Source of the DNA: an uncultured Pseudomonadales bacterium
GTDB lineage: Bacteria; Pseudomonadota; Gammaproteobacteria; Pseudomonadales; Pseudohongiellaceae
NCBI GenBank assembly: GCA_943789335.1
Contig: CALSTS010000001.1
Location: 434,001 to 498,000 of the forward strand
Length of the DNA: 64,000 bases
Direction: 5' to 3'
In this document: piece by piece, positions 7,701 to 18,402 of the stretch
How the letters are laid out: each line of letters starts with the position of its first letter
Numbering within the stretch: the stretch's first letter is position 1
The notes under the pieces: generated by a model
What the model saw: only the letters and a program-made list of their open reading frames with translations
Databases searched by the model: none
Told to the model about the DNA's origin: nothing
Position numbers and translations under genes: made by a program

Positions 7701-9551
7701 ATGCCTAAATATCGTTCACATACATCCACTAAGGGCAGAAATATGGCTGGCGCCCGCGCTTTATGGCGTGCCACCGGCATGAAAGATGGCGACTTCGATA
7801 AACCCATTATTGCGATTTCAAATTCATTTACCCAGTTTGTTCCCGGCCATGTTCATTTAAAAGATTTAGGGCAACTAGTCGCTCGTGAAATTGAAAAAGC
7901 TGGTGGTGTCGCTAAAGAATTCAACACGATTGCTGTTGATGATGGCATCGCGATGGGCCATGACGGTATGTTGTACAGCCTGCCATCCAGAGAAATTATT
8001 GCCGACTCGATTGAGTACATGGTCAATGCACATTGTGCTGATGCCTTAGTCTGTATTTCCAATTGCGACAAAATCACACCAGGCATGTTGATGGCGGCCC
8101 TGCGCTTAAACATCCCGGTGGTATTTGTATCCGGCGGGCCGATGGAAGCCGGTAAAACCAAATTAGCTGGTGACGTCATCAAGCTTGATTTAATCGATGC
8201 TATGGTCGCTGCCGTTGATGATAATGTCAGCGATGAAGATGCTCTGGAATATGAACGTTCAGCCTGCCCTACTTGTGGTTCATGTTCAGGCATGTTTACC
8301 GCCAATTCTATGAACTGTTTAACCGAGGCACTTGGTTTAGCCCTGCCAGGTAATGGTTCAACGCTTGCTACACATGCTGATCGAGAAGGTCTTTTCTTAA
8401 AGGCTGGTCGTCTAATCGTTGATCTTGCTAAACGCTATTATGAAAATGATGATACTTCCGTTTTGCCAAGGGAAATTGCTAATTTTGAAGCCTTTGAGAA
8501 TGCGATGACCGTGGATGTCGCGATGGGTGGATCAACTAATACTATTTTGCATTTGTTGGCAGCCGCGCACGAAGCCGAACTGAAATTCACCTTGGATGAT
8601 ATTGACCGCATATCACGCAAAGTACCCCATTTATGTAAATTAGCTCCATCTACTCAGCTTTACCACATGGAAGATTTTCATCGAGCCGGTGGCATCATGG
8701 GCTTATTAGGAAACCTGGATCGTGCCGGCTTATTGCATAACGATCTTCCAATGGTACACAGTCCATCATTAAAAGCTGCCCTAGAAAAATGGGATATTAA
8801 AAATAATCCTGATGATGACGTAAAAAACTTTTACCTTGCCGGCCCTGCTGGCATCCCAACACAAACTGCCTTCAGCCAATCCACACGTTGGGATAGCCTC
8901 GATGAAGATCGCCAGAACGGTTGTATCCGTGATGTCGATCACGCCTTCAGTAAAGATGGAGGGTTAGCAGTGTTATACGGCAACATTGCCCGTAATGGCT
9001 GTATCGTAAAAACAGCCGGCGTCGATGAAAGCATTTTGAAATTTTCCGGACCTGCACGTGTTTTTGAAAGCCAAGATTCTGCGGTTCAAGCCATTCTCGA
9101 TGATCAAATAGTCGCCGGAGATGTGGTGGTGATTGTTTATGAAGGCCCTAAAGGCGGCCCTGGCATGCAGGAAATGTTGTACCCAACCTCATATTTAAAA
9201 TCAAAAGGTCTTGGTAAAGTCTGTGCGCTTTTAACTGATGGGCGTTTCTCAGGAGGCACCTCAGGTTTATCTATTGGCCATGCATCTCCTGAAGCCGCCG
9301 AAGGTGGCGAAATTGGCTTGGTCAATGAGGATGATATGGTTGAGATTGACATACCAAATCGCACTATCAATTTAGCCATCAGTGAAGAAGAGATGGAGCA
9401 ACGTCGCCAAGATATGCTTGCCCGAGGTAAAGGCGCCTGGAAACCCCTGGAGCATCGTGAACGAAAAGTTACACCTGCATTAAGGGCTTATGCAGCGTTA
9501 ACGACCAGTGCCGATAAAGGCGCTGTGCGAAATGTTGCTCAAGTTGAATAA
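7701..9551 (+). CDS. ilvD: Dihydroxy-acid dehydratase
   Basis: 616 residues, the same length as E. coli IlvD. It dehydrates 2,3-dihydroxy-isovalerate and the methylvalerate analogue in valine, leucine and isoleucine synthesis, using an iron-sulfur cluster. The cluster cysteines are in [12 protein letters not shown] (about residue 122) and [11 protein letters not shown] (about 192-202); the family signature [19 protein letters not shown] is present near the C-terminus. An AAGGA ribosome site precedes the ATG. It stands alone, separated from argA by a 108 bp hairpin element. Confidence 0.97.
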   Translation: MPKYRSHTSTKGRNMAGARALWRATGMKDGDFDKPIIAISNSFTQFVPGHVHLKDLGQLVAREIEKAGGVAKEFNTIAVDDGIAMGHDGMLYSLPSREIIADSIEYMVNAHCADALVCISNCDKITPGMLMAALRLNIPVVFVSGGPMEAGKTKLAGDVIKLDLIDAMVAAVDDNVSDEDALEYERSACPTCGSCSGMFTANSMNCLTEALGLALPGNGSTLATHADREGLFLKAGRLIVDLAKRYYENDDTSVLPREIANFEAFENAMTVDVAMGGSTNTILHLLAAAHEAELKFTLDDIDRISRKVPHLCKLAPSTQLYHMEDFHRAGGIMGLLGNLDRAGLLHNDLPMVHSPSLKAALEKWDIKNNPDDDVKNFYLAGPAGIPTQTAFSQSTRWDSLDEDRQNGCIRDVDHAFSKDGGLAVLYGNIARNGCIVKTAGVDESILKFSGPARVFESQDSAVQAILDDQIVAGDVVVIVYEGPKGGPGMQEMLYPTSYLKSKGLGKVCALLTDGRFSGGTSGLSIGHASPEAAEGGEIGLVNEDDMVEIDIPNRTINLAISEEEMEQRRQDMLARGKGAWKPLEHRERKVTPALRAYAALTTSADKGAVRNVAQVE

Positions 9552-9621
9552 CGATAGAGTAGAAACGCTATTTTTACACCGGCTTATCAATTTAAGTCTT
9601 TAATAAAATAAGTGGTTAATC

Positions 9622-9894
9622 ATGGACTGGAGAATTTTTCTTACCGTTTTCGCTACTGTTTTTATCGCCGAGCTGGGTGATAAAACTCAGCTTGCCACCA
9701 TGCTGTTCGCCAGTGATAAAGATGTCAGTAAATACATGGTTTTTTTTGCTGCTTCAGCTGCATTAATTGTTGCTTCAGCCATCGGGGTTTTAGCGGGCAG
9801 TGTCTTATCAGAATATATTAATGAGAAGTATCTGCATTATGCTGCCGGAGTAGGCTTGATCCTGATAGGCGCTTTCACTTTATATCGCGCTTAA
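9622..9894 (+). CDS. GDT1/TMEM165 (UPF0016) half-size membrane protein
   Basis: 90 residues with three hydrophobic segments and the family signature ELGDKTQLAT at about residues 15-24. Members of this family export or exchange manganese or calcium; half-size bacterial forms carry a single copy of the motif and would need to form a dimer, or pair with a second half-size gene. No second copy is in the window. It is 70 bp downstream of ilvD on the same strand and convergent with folA. Confidence 0.85.
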   Translation: MDWRIFLTVFATVFIAELGDKTQLATMLFASDKDVSKYMVFFAASAALIVASAIGVLAGSVLSEYINEKYLHYAAGVGLILIGAFTLYRA

Positions 9895-9919
9895 GGCTTT
9901 TATTAGGCCCTCTCCAACA

Positions 9920-10423
9920 TTACTTTTTCTCCAATACCAGGAAACTATAGTTATAAGGGTCAGGCTCTACGGCCGTAAAATTTTCACGCCCAATTTCCTG
10001 CCATTGATCTCGATTAAATTCAGGAAAGAAAGCATCCCCCTCAACTTCTGCATGTACTTCAGTGAGATAAAGATAATCTGCTATGGGCAAGGCTTGTTTG
10101 TATAATTCCGCGCCGCCAATCACCATTGCCTCGTCGCTGCCATCTATTAATGTGATCGCATCACATAGCTCTAATGCTGCTTTCAAGCTGTGAACAATTT
10201 TAATTCCTTCTGCCTGATAAGACTCATTACGAGTAACCACAATATTAGTGCGCCCCGGCAAGGGCCGACCAATTGATTCAAAGGTTTTTCGCCCCATAAT
10301 TATTGGCTTACCCATGGTGACACGTTTGAAATATTTTAAATCTTCGCTCAGATGCCAAGGTAGGTTGTTATTAATACCAATCACATTATTTTGTGACTTG
10401 GCGACAATCAGTGCCAACTTCAT
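9920..10423 (-). CDS. folA: Dihydrofolate reductase
   Basis: About 167 residues from the chosen ATG at 10423 (in-frame ATGs at 10435 and 10444 are also possible; the internal one aligns best with the usual N-terminus). Family marks are IGINNNLPWHLSEDLKYFKR (the substrate-binding region, with the acidic residue replaced by E in LSED), GRKTFESIGRPLPGR (NADPH site) and VIGGAELYKQAL. It regenerates tetrahydrofolate, which the preceding gene thyA oxidises, and the two genes are 18-39 bp apart in one operon. Confidence 0.95.
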   Translation of the reverse strand: MKLALIVAKSQNNVIGINNNLPWHLSEDLKYFKRVTMGKPIIMGRKTFESIGRPLPGRTNIVVTRNESYQAEGIKIVHSLKAALELCDAITLIDGSDEAMVIGGAELYKQALPIADYLYLTEVHAEVEGDAFFPEFNRDQWQEIGRENFTAVEPDPYNYSFLVLEKK

Positions 10424-10461
10424 CTGGCTGTCCATTTTAAGCATTCCATTTTAGCGTTCCA

Positions 10462-11256
10462 TCACACAGCTACTGGCGCTTTTATATGAGGATGGCATTG
10501 ATAATTCACAATTTCAAAATCTTCAAACTGATAGTCGAATAATGATTCAGGTTTTCTTAATATCTTTAATTGCGGCAAAGGATAAGGTTGACGAGACAAT
10601 TGTTCATTTACCTGATCCATATGGTTTGAATAAATATGAACGTCGCCTCCACTCCAGATAAAATCTCCAACTTCTAAATTACACTGTTGTGCCATCATGT
10701 AAGTTAACAATGCATAGGAGGCTATATTGAAAGGCACCCCTAAAAAGGTATCGGCAGAACGCTGATATAACTGACAAGATAATTTCCCATCAGCCACATA
10801 AAATTGAAACAACGAATGGCAAGGCGGCAAGGCCATCTCATCAACATAAGTTGGGTTATAAGCAACCACCATATGACGGCGTGAATCCGGATTAGTTTTT
10901 ATACTGTTTAGTACATTACTTATTTGATCAACTGTTGTGCCATCTTTTCCTGGCCAGGCTCTCCATTGTTTTCCATAAACTGGACCTAGCTCACCTTCTT
11001 CATCAGCCCAGTCATCCCAAATACTCACCCCGTTTTCCTTAAGGTATTTAATATTTGTATCGCCGTTTAAAAACCAAAGCAGTTCATAAATGATTGAACG
11101 AAGATGTAGTTTTTTTGTGCTTACTAAAGGAAAGCCTTCTGCTAAATTAAAGCGCATTTGATGACCGAAAACAGAAAGCGTTCCGGTTCCAGTTCGATCA
11201 GTTTTAGTAGCGCCTTCATCAAGAACGCGTTGCAACATATCGAGGTATTGCTTCAT
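10462..11256 (-). CDS. thyA: Thymidylate synthase
   Basis: 264 residues, identical in length to E. coli ThyA. It methylates dUMP to dTMP with methylene-tetrahydrofolate. The catalytic cysteine is in [12 protein letters not shown] (about residue 146), with the [10 protein letters not shown] and [20 protein letters not shown] phosphate- and substrate-binding stretches intact. It starts 9 bp after lgt and is followed by folA, the gammaproteobacterial lgt-thyA-folA order. Confidence 0.97.
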   Translation of the reverse strand: MKQYLDMLQRVLDEGATKTDRTGTGTLSVFGHQMRFNLAEGFPLVSTKKLHLRSIIYELLWFLNGDTNIKYLKENGVSIWDDWADEEGELGPVYGKQWRAWPGKDGTTVDQISNVLNSIKTNPDSRRHMVVAYNPTYVDEMALPPCHSLFQFYVADGKLSCQLYQRSADTFLGVPFNIASYALLTYMMAQQCNLEVGDFIWSGGDVHIYSNHMDQVNEQLSRQPYPLPQLKILRKPESLFDYQFEDFEIVNYQCHPHIKAPVAV

Positions 11257-11265
11257 GCATTTTCC

Positions 11266-12078
11266 TTATTTATTAGCGTTAACATCAGGCTTATCAAATG
11301 TGTTGTTTCTATACGCAAGCACCACAACCAAAGCGCCTACAATTATCATTGGTAATGATAAGAGTTGTCCTCTGGCTAGCCAATCGAAAGCAACAAACAT
11401 CCCATTGTCAGGTTGTCTGAAAAATTCTACAAAAGTTCGAAACAGCCCATAACCTAAGCAAAACATACCACTAACCGCAAAAGTTGGTCTTGGCCTGGAT
11501 GAATAAATCCAAATAATAAAGAATAGTGTTAACCCTTCAAGTCCTGCTTGATAAAGCTGAGAAGGATGCCTGACTAGTCCATCTGGGTCCGTGGGAAACA
11601 CCATGCCCCATGGGGCATCGGTAACCCTTCCGTATAATTCAGCACCAATAAAATTTCCAAGCCTGCCTGCTGCTAAGCCTATCGGCACTAATGGTGCTAC
11701 AAAATCTAATACTTTAAAAACTGATTTTTGGGTATTGCGACTAAATAAATATACCGCTACTACCACGCCAAGAAAGCCGCCATGGAAAGACATGCCTCCC
11801 TGCCAGACCATAAATAATGAAAGCGGATTTTCTATCAATGAAGAAAAATTATAAAACAGCATGTAACCAACTCGGCCACCAATGACGACGCCCATAGCGC
11901 CATAAAAAATCAAATCGCCTACATGGTCATTATTCCAATTTGACTTTTTAATTGCAGCGCGTTTTTTTGCTAAGAACCATGCCGATGCAAAACCAATCAG
12001 GTACATAATTCCATACCAGTGGATCTGGAGAGGACCGAGCGACAGTGCGATAGGATCTATGTTGGGATATTGCAGCAT
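11266..12078 (-). CDS. lgt: Prolipoprotein diacylglyceryl transferase
   Basis: 270 residues with about seven membrane segments. It moves diacylglycerol from phosphatidylglycerol to the lipobox cysteine of prolipoproteins in the inner membrane. The signature [20 protein letters not shown] (with the essential Asn and Arg), the N-terminal [11 protein letters not shown] and the later RHPSQLYQ stretch are all present. It is followed at 9 bp by thyA. The window encodes several lipoproteins that would be substrates, such as the two cytochromes at 1507 and 47809. Confidence 0.96.
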   Translation of the reverse strand: MLQYPNIDPIALSLGPLQIHWYGIMYLIGFASAWFLAKKRAAIKKSNWNNDHVGDLIFYGAMGVVIGGRVGYMLFYNFSSLIENPLSLFMVWQGGMSFHGGFLGVVVAVYLFSRNTQKSVFKVLDFVAPLVPIGLAAGRLGNFIGAELYGRVTDAPWGMVFPTDPDGLVRHPSQLYQAGLEGLTLFFIIWIYSSRPRPTFAVSGMFCLGYGLFRTFVEFFRQPDNGMFVAFDWLARGQLLSLPMIIVGALVVVLAYRNNTFDKPDVNANK

Positions 12079-12147
12079 ACCGCGCAGAAGTATAACGTTT
12101 TTTAATCAGGAATGGAGGATAAAACTGACAACAAAAAAGATAGCTAA

Positions 12148-14418
12148 CTATGATCTAGCAGAGCGTAATAATCTTTCTACGCCAGCGTTATAAAGCTCCA
12201 TATCTATCATGGACTTTACAGCTTTACTGTCTTCAGCCTGCATGGCTTTTTCGAGCAATAACTCTGCTTGTTTAAAGGTAATATTACGAATTACAGATTT
12301 AACTCTTCCTAAAGCATTAATGTTCATCGACAAGACCTTATAGCCCATAGCCATTAACAGTATTGCTGCTCCTGGATCTCCAGCCATCTCACCACATATG
12401 CTATAGCGCAAGTTAACTCTTTCAGCATTTTTCGCAATTTCATTAAGTACCTGTAAAACAGGAGGATGAAATACGGAAAATAAATTCGCCACCCGGGGGT
12501 TATTGCGGTCGACTGCCAACAAATACTGAATGAGATCATTAGTGCCAACTGATATGAAATTTACACGTTTAGCTAAAGCGTCCATTTGATACATTATTGC
12601 TGGGACTTCAACCATGACCCCAATATCTGGTCTGTTGATGTTGAGACCATCTTCCAGTAATTCAGAGTAGCCTCTGTCAATCAAGTGGATAGCGTAATCA
12701 ACTTGATCCATATTGCTGATCATTGGCAGCATGATTTGTAAATTGTCCAGTCCCTGGCTGGCTTTCATCATTGCGCGTACTTGGGAGATAAAAATTTCCG
12801 GGTGATCCATGCTGACTCGTATACCGCGCCAGCCAAGAAATGGATTTTCTTCTGTAATCTTAAAATAAGGCAGAGCCTTATCACCTCCAATATCCAGCGT
12901 CCGCATGGTAACGGGTTTGGGATGAAATGCTTCAAGTTGTGGACGGTAAATCTCAGTCTGTTCCCTTTCGGTTGGGAAACGATCTTTTAATAAAAAAGGC
13001 ACTTCAGTTCTAAATAAGCCGATACCTTCAGCACCGCGTTCTTTGGCAGTCGCAGAATCCGTAACCATTCCTGTGTTAACCCAAAGTTCTATTTTATGCT
13101 TGTCCAGAGTTTCAGCGGGGAAATCCTTAATAGCTTCCAGTTCTTCAGAAAGTTGAGCCTGCTCATTCACAATCTCCTGGAAACGAGCCAGCAATTCTTC
13201 AGAAGGGTTGCCATACACTTTGCCGTTATAGCCATCAATTACTAATTGCTTGCCATCGAATTCTGCTAGAGGAATATCAATAGCGCCCATTACCGCCGGG
13301 ATTCCCATTCCCCTAGCAAGAATAGCCACATGTGAATGTCCAGAACCCTTTGCAGACAGAATTCCAGCGAGTCTTTCCTTAGGCACTTCAGCCAACATTG
13401 CAGCGGATAATTCTTCACAAACCAGAATACAATGCTCTGGGTAAACCATCGTTTTCTGCTGCTTATCCTGTAAGTAAAATAGCACTCTGCTACATAAATC
13501 TTTTATGTCAGTGGCACGTTCACGCAAATAGTCATCATCAATCAGCTCCATATTGCTAACATGTTCCATCGCAACACTAGCTAATGCTCCCTGCGCCCAA
13601 TTGCCTTCTTTTATGTTGGCAACGACTTCATTGCCTAATGCCTGATCACTCAACATATGCAAATAAGCATCAAATAACTCGCGTTCTTCCGGTCTGAGCT
13701 GACCTTTAATCTTCATTTTTAATTCGCTGATATCAATGCGCACAGCATTCAGGCAATCATTAAAGAAACGAATTTCCGCTTTAATGTCTTTACACTGTCG
13801 ATTGGGAATTACACTGAGATCTGCAGGAGGAAAGACAGTAACTGCTTCAGCAATAGCGACACCCGGCGCACCAGGAACACCATCAAAACTGACATCGATA
13901 GTTTTAATTCCAGACGGGCTAAAGCCAGTAATTGCACCTCTTGCTTCAGCATTAGCAATTAACCCGGCCAACTGTGCAGATAAAGTAATTAAGAAAGCTT
14001 CTTCTTCAGAATCAAAAATGCGCTTTTCAGTTTGCTGAACTACTAAAACACCCAGAACTTCTTGGTGATGAATTATCGGAACACCGAGAAAGGATTCATA
14101 TTGCTCTTCTTTGGTTTCCGGCAGATATACATAGCTAGGATGTGAGCTGGCATTATCCAGATTAACGGGTTCAGCTCTAAGTGCTACGAACCCAACCAAA
14201 CCTTCTTTTGCTCCTAGACTTACTTTTCTGACAGCCGCCTGATCCAGGCCAATTGAAGCCATCAAAACATAACGATCAATATTGGAGTCAAGCAGGTAAA
14301 CAGAACACACTTTAGTGCCCAGCGATCGCTGTACCCGTTTGGTAATGATGCCCAGGCTAGAGTTGAGGTCTTTCGCCCCATTCACTTCCTGAATGATGCT
14401 GCGCAAAGTTTCTAGCAT
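12148..14418 (-). CDS. ptsP: Phosphoenolpyruvate-protein phosphotransferase PtsP (enzyme I-Ntr)
   Basis: 756 residues: an N-terminal GAF domain (about 1-165), a PEP-utiliser N-terminal domain, the mobile phosphohistidine segment GSGHSHVAILARGMGIPAVMG (about 352-372), and the TIM-barrel PEP-binding domain with GIGLFRTEVPFL and the signature MRTLDIGGDK. It phosphorylates NPr in the nitrogen-related phosphotransfer chain. In the family the GAF domain senses glutamine and 2-oxoglutarate. The gene follows rppH by 11 bp, as in enteric bacteria and Pseudomonas, and precedes lgt. A GlnK protein is encoded 6 kb away; the NPr and EIIA-Ntr genes are not in the window. Confidence 0.95.
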   Translation of the reverse strand: MLETLRSIIQEVNGAKDLNSSLGIITKRVQRSLGTKVCSVYLLDSNIDRYVLMASIGLDQAAVRKVSLGAKEGLVGFVALRAEPVNLDNASSHPSYVYLPETKEEQYESFLGVPIIHHQEVLGVLVVQQTEKRIFDSEEEAFLITLSAQLAGLIANAEARGAITGFSPSGIKTIDVSFDGVPGAPGVAIAEAVTVFPPADLSVIPNRQCKDIKAEIRFFNDCLNAVRIDISELKMKIKGQLRPEERELFDAYLHMLSDQALGNEVVANIKEGNWAQGALASVAMEHVSNMELIDDDYLRERATDIKDLCSRVLFYLQDKQQKTMVYPEHCILVCEELSAAMLAEVPKERLAGILSAKGSGHSHVAILARGMGIPAVMGAIDIPLAEFDGKQLVIDGYNGKVYGNPSEELLARFQEIVNEQAQLSEELEAIKDFPAETLDKHKIELWVNTGMVTDSATAKERGAEGIGLFRTEVPFLLKDRFPTEREQTEIYRPQLEAFHPKPVTMRTLDIGGDKALPYFKITEENPFLGWRGIRVSMDHPEIFISQVRAMMKASQGLDNLQIMLPMISNMDQVDYAIHLIDRGYSELLEDGLNINRPDIGVMVEVPAIMYQMDALAKRVNFISVGTNDLIQYLLAVDRNNPRVANLFSVFHPPVLQVLNEIAKNAERVNLRYSICGEMAGDPGAAILLMAMGYKVLSMNINALGRVKSVIRNITFKQAELLLEKAMQAEDSKAVKSMIDMELYNAGVERLLRSARS

Positions 14419-14429
14419 AATAATTTAGC

Positions 14430-14954
14430 CTAGGATGAGGGAATCCCAGCCTGCTTAATTTTGGCAATTGGCCAATTTAGGGCTTCACTCAATGGCTGGC
14501 AAAACTCTTCAAGGGCCTGACGATAAACGTCTTTTTTAAAAGAGATTACTTGATCAAGAGGTTCCCAATAGCTAATCCAGCACCAATGATCAAATTCAGG
14601 TTTATCAGTATGGTCGAAACGTATCTTGCTAGTATCGCCCAGCATTTTGAGCAAAAACCATTTTTGTTTTTGCCCAATACAAACCGGATACGAATTTTGA
14701 CGAATATATTGTTTAGGTAGCCGATAAGGCAACCATTTTTCGGTTGTAGCTACTATTTCTACATCTTCAGGCTCGAGGCCAACTTCTTCATGTAACTCCC
14801 TTAGGGCCGCCAATTCTGGCGCTTCATTTTCCTGTAACCCACCCTGTGGAAATTGCCAAGCATCCTGACCTGCTCTTTTGGCCCACAATAATTTGCCCTC
14901 ATCATTAAATATAATGATTCCGACATTTGCTCTGAACCCGTCTTCGTCTACCAC
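14430..14954 (-). CDS. rppH: RNA 5' pyrophosphohydrolase (Nudix)
   Basis: 174 residues. It removes pyrophosphate from mRNA 5' ends and so starts RNase E decay. The Nudix box is complete: G39 [16 protein letters not shown] followed by HEEVGL, matching Gx5Ex7REUxEExGU. The N-terminus [20 protein letters not shown] and the [18 protein letters not shown] stretch are typical of RppH. It is the first gene of the rppH-ptsP-lgt-thyA-folA run. Confidence 0.95.
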   Translation of the reverse strand: MVDEDGFRANVGIIIFNDEGKLLWAKRAGQDAWQFPQGGLQENEAPELAALRELHEEVGLEPEDVEIVATTEKWLPYRLPKQYIRQNSYPVCIGQKQKWFLLKMLGDTSKIRFDHTDKPEFDHWCWISYWEPLDQVISFKKDVYRQALEEFCQPLSEALNWPIAKIKQAGIPSS

Positions 14955-15007
14955 AATTCGATACTTCCGTTTTTAATCTTTTTATCATTTGAATAGCATT
15001 TGAAGAC

Positions 15008-15397
15008 TCAAGAATTTTCACAGTTTTCTATGTAATCTTCAGCGCTGAGTAATTCGTCCAATTCAGCGTCATTGCTCAGTTTGATTTTATATAACCAGCC
15101 TTCATCATAAGGCCCACTATTAACAGACTCTGGGCTTTCATCAAGGCCTTCATTCACTGCAACTATTTCACCACTTACCGGTGAGTATATATCAGAAGCA
15201 GTTTTTACTGATTCAACAACACTAACCTCTTCTTTAGCATTTATTATTGAGCCGTTTTCAGGTAGCTCAACATAAACCACATCACCTAGTTCAGACTGGG
15301 CAAAGTCACTAATACCAACGGTGGCAACGCCATCATCTCCCAATTTAAGCCATTCATGGCTGGCAGCATAATACAAATCTTCGGGTGTTTTGCTCAC
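15008..15397 (-). CDS. gcvH: Glycine cleavage system H protein
   Basis: 129 residues from a GTG start at 15397, which has an AGGA ribosome site 8-9 bp upstream and gives exactly the E. coli length; a TTG five codons upstream is in frame but overlaps that site. The lipoylation site is the lysine of [23 protein letters not shown] protein carries the aminomethyl group between the P and T proteins. No gcvT or gcvP is nearby, so the H protein is encoded apart from its partners. No glycine riboswitch is visible upstream. Confidence 0.93.
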   Translation of the reverse strand: MSKTPEDLYYAASHEWLKLGDDGVATVGISDFAQSELGDVVYVELPENGSIINAKEEVSVVESVKTASDIYSPVSGEIVAVNEGLDESPESVNSGPYDEGWLYKIKLSNDAELDELLSAEDYIENCENS

Positions 15398-15537
15398 GTT
15401 ATTTTTCCTCAACTTTATTAATCAAACTTACTTCTGGCATTGCCATAAAGGCAGTATTCAAGAAGCAACAATATTGGCATCATCATAAGTAAGAGCCCGC
15501 CATCCTGCAAGGATTTATATGTCCAGAATTGGCCTTG

Positions 15538-17205
15538 TTATCTAACGGGGCGAGAATTTCTAATTAATAAGTAAACCGGTATTAAACCCAACAAAATCAA
15601 GGTTACGGCAGGCAATGCTGCTCGTTCCCATTGTCCTTCTGCAGTCATTTGGTAAATCCTGACCGCTAATGTATCCCAACCAAATGGGCGCATAATCAGT
15701 GTCGCTGGCATTTCTTTCATGACATCAACAAAGACTATGATTAATGCTGTCAGCAGACCTGGTTTCAACAAGGGAACATATATTTGCTGCAGTAATCGGG
15801 CTGGTGAGGCACCTAAGCTTTTGGCTGCTTCAATAATTTTTGGGTTAATCCTTTCAAACCCTGATTCTACTGGAGCAAATGCAACAGCCATAAAACGTGT
15901 GCTGTAGGCCAATACCAAAGCGAATAAGCTGCCGACAAGCACAGGTCTTATACTAAGCCCAAAAAAGCTTTGTGCAGCTCCAAGTATGGCTTGATCTAAA
16001 AAGGTGAAACTCAAAATGATACCAACCGCTAGTACTGACCCTGGCAAGGCATAACCCAAGGTCGAAATGCGTATTGCTATATTTTGCCAACGTTTCTCAA
16101 CTATACCGGCCGGTAAGCGCTTAACATAGGCCAGCAACAAGGCAAAAAGAGTTGTCACAACGGCGGCGATTAAACCCAGCCCGAGGGTATTCAATAAAAA
16201 GCCCAAATATCGACTATCTAATTCTTCTACTCCAATCTCAAAACACCATATCAGAAGTTGAAAAAACGGCAGTATAAAGGCCAATAGCAATATTAAGGAG
16301 CAAAATCCAGTCGCTGCAAGGGCTTGCCAACCTTTTAATTTGTATAGCTGCGAATTGCGGCTATTGTGTTGCGTATACCTCGCCTTTTTCCTACCTTTTT
16401 GCTCGGCAAATAACACCAGGGCCACAAACAATAACAGCAAGCTTGCTAACTGAGCCGCCACGGCCAGATTAAATAGGCCATACCATGCGCTATAGATCGC
16501 GGTCGTAAAAGTATCATAATTAAAAATTGATACGGCACCGAAATCTGCCAAAGTCTCCATTAAAGCTAAAGCAATACCCGCAACAATGGCAGGTCTGGCA
16601 ATCGGTACAGCGACTTTAAAGAACGCCTGCCAGCTAGTCTTTCCGAGAATTCTACCGGCATCCATCATACTGCGACCCTGGGTTAAAAAGGCGCTTCTTG
16701 CGAGCATATAAACATAGGGGTACAACACTAAACTTAACACCAGAATTACAGCGCCCGAGGCTTGGACATTAGGAAAATATACCTCATTACCAAACCAGCT
16801 ACGCAAGACGGTTTGTACTGGGCCGGTGTAACTCATCAAGCCCAAAAAGACGAAGGCCATGACATAGGTTGGAATAGCCAGAGGCAACATCAGAGCCCAT
16901 TCAAAAAAATTTCTTCCCGGGAATGCACAGACCGAAGTCAGCCAAGCAAGGCCAACTCCCACCAACATTACACCGAATCCAACCCCAAGCATCAGTATTA
17001 AGGTATTTAATAATAAGCGATCGAGTTTGGTGTCAAAAAGATGCTGCCAGATTGCTTGTTCACCGTTACCCACTGTCCCCCATTGGATAAGGATTACAAG
17101 TATCGGCAAGACAACAACTGCCGCAATTAAGTAGGACATTACTTTCCAGGGCCAGTGCTTAACACCGTAGCTCTTTGAGGCGCTCACTATTGCGGTTTTT
17201 GACAT
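15538..17205 (-). CDS. fbpB: Iron(III) ABC transporter, fused double permease
   Basis: 555 residues in two homologous halves of about six membrane helices each. Both cytoplasmic EAA loops are visible: DAGRILGKTSWQAFFKVAVP and EAAKSLGASPARLLQQIYVP, which contact the ATPase. This is the FbpB/SfuB type of the ferric-iron uptake family. It lies 11 bp after the binding protein gene in the same operon. The ATPase gene (fbpC) is not adjacent, so it must be encoded elsewhere. The upstream Fur box supports iron regulation of the pair. Confidence 0.9.
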   Translation of the reverse strand: MSKTAIVSASKSYGVKHWPWKVMSYLIAAVVVLPILVILIQWGTVGNGEQAIWQHLFDTKLDRLLLNTLILMLGVGFGVMLVGVGLAWLTSVCAFPGRNFFEWALMLPLAIPTYVMAFVFLGLMSYTGPVQTVLRSWFGNEVYFPNVQASGAVILVLSLVLYPYVYMLARSAFLTQGRSMMDAGRILGKTSWQAFFKVAVPIARPAIVAGIALALMETLADFGAVSIFNYDTFTTAIYSAWYGLFNLAVAAQLASLLLLFVALVLFAEQKGRKKARYTQHNSRNSQLYKLKGWQALAATGFCSLILLLAFILPFFQLLIWCFEIGVEELDSRYLGFLLNTLGLGLIAAVVTTLFALLLAYVKRLPAGIVEKRWQNIAIRISTLGYALPGSVLAVGIILSFTFLDQAILGAAQSFFGLSIRPVLVGSLFALVLAYSTRFMAVAFAPVESGFERINPKIIEAAKSLGASPARLLQQIYVPLLKPGLLTALIIVFVDVMKEMPATLIMRPFGWDTLAVRIYQMTAEGQWERAALPAVTLILLGLIPVYLLIRNSRPVR

Positions 17206-17216
17206 ATAGAGATGGC

Positions 17217-18275
17217 TTAGCGGTAATCCGCTCGATCCATTAACATCACTGCATCAGCTTGCAAACGGCCAGCAGCTTCAACATTAATATTGTCTTGAAT
17301 AAAGTCACCCCAGGCAGCGACTTGCTCTGCTGAAGGCACCGTGGGGTTTGCCGGAATTTCGAGATTTAATTCCGAAAACATTCTTTGCGGCTCTTCTGTA
17401 GATAACCATTCCAAGAGCCGTTGAGCTCCCTCAGGATTCTTGGCATAACGAGTAATGCCTGCGCCGGAAATATTGACATGCGTTCCTGAGGAATCCTGAT
17501 TAGCCCAGTACAAAGCTACTGGATAATTTTCATCATCCACTTGTTTACGCCCTAAATAATAAGAATTCACTAGGCCCACATCACATTGACCGGCGGCAAT
17601 AGCCTCAATTACCAATGTGTCACTGCTAAAAACAGGTGCCGCCAGATTTTCCACCCAACCTTCAACGATATTTTGGGTAGTTTCCTCACCCAGCCTTTCT
17701 ATCATCGTAGCTACCAAGGATATGTTATAGACCTCTTTTGAGGTGCGCAGGCACAAACGCCCTTTCCATTTAGGATCAGTTAAGGCTGCATAAGTAGAAA
17801 GCTCACTAGGATCAACCCGATCTTTGGCATATACGATGGTTCTAGCTCTAACAGAAAGACCAAACCACTGCCCTTGCGGTTCACGCAAATGTTCTGGAAT
17901 GTTTTGATTGAGCAAAGCAGAATCGACTGAAGCTAATAGGCCCTTATCTGACGCTGACCAAAGATTACCCGCATCAACCGTATATAAGACATCGGCAAAA
18001 GTTGCCTCACCTTCGGCTTGTAAACGAGCAATTAAAGGACCTTCTTCACCTGTTTGATACTGAACTTCTATACCTGTTTCTTCTGTAAAGCGGTCAAATA
18101 AAGGTTTAATAAGATATTCTTGCCGAGAAGAATAAACGATTACCGGATTAGATATTTCGGGAATATTGACGGCTGCACTTAATTCATCATCGGTAGAGTC
18201 CACGGACTGCCTTTCCTCTGCGCAAGCACAAAGAATCAAACAACTTAATGTGGTAAATAAAACGCGTTTTAACAT
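17217..18275 (-). CDS. fbpA: Iron(III) ABC transporter substrate-binding lipoprotein
   Basis: 352 residues from the ATG at 18275, preceded by GGAG; a GTG four codons upstream is less likely. The signal sequence ends in a lipobox (LILCAC), so the protein is probably membrane-anchored in the periplasm. The adjacent tyrosines of NSYYLGRK, which coordinate ferric iron in the FbpA/FutA group, are present, as are VVYSSRQEYLIKPLFDRF at the N-terminal lobe and NISGAGITRYAKNPEGA. It is the first gene of the operon with fbpB. Confidence 0.9.
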   Translation of the reverse strand: MLKRVLFTTLSCLILCACAEERQSVDSTDDELSAAVNIPEISNPVIVYSSRQEYLIKPLFDRFTEETGIEVQYQTGEEGPLIARLQAEGEATFADVLYTVDAGNLWSASDKGLLASVDSALLNQNIPEHLREPQGQWFGLSVRARTIVYAKDRVDPSELSTYAALTDPKWKGRLCLRTSKEVYNISLVATMIERLGEETTQNIVEGWVENLAAPVFSSDTLVIEAIAAGQCDVGLVNSYYLGRKQVDDENYPVALYWANQDSSGTHVNISGAGITRYAKNPEGAQRLLEWLSTEEPQRMFSELNLEIPANPTVPSAEQVAAWGDFIQDNINVEAAGRLQADAVMLMDRADYR

Positions 18276-18341
18276 GTGTGGCTCCACTATCTTAATTCTG
18301 TATCAAGAACTTTACCTAAAGCGCTTTACGGGGGCACTAGA

Positions 18342-18356
18342 TGATAATCATTCTCA
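18342..18356. promoter_or_regulatory. Fur box upstream of the iron ABC operon
   Basis: Read on the minus strand the site is TGAGAATGATTATCA, one mismatch from the 7-1-7 Fur consensus TGATAAT-n-ATTATCA. It lies 67 bp upstream of the fbpA start. Confidence 0.8.
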
Positions 18357-18402
18357 TTTGATATAGCAAGCCAAAAATATGCTCACAGCTAACAATACAA
18401 AC

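Noticed and set aside
15398-15537. Possible glycine riboswitch before gcvH
   Set aside because: None of the conserved aptamer sequences is recognisable in the leader.
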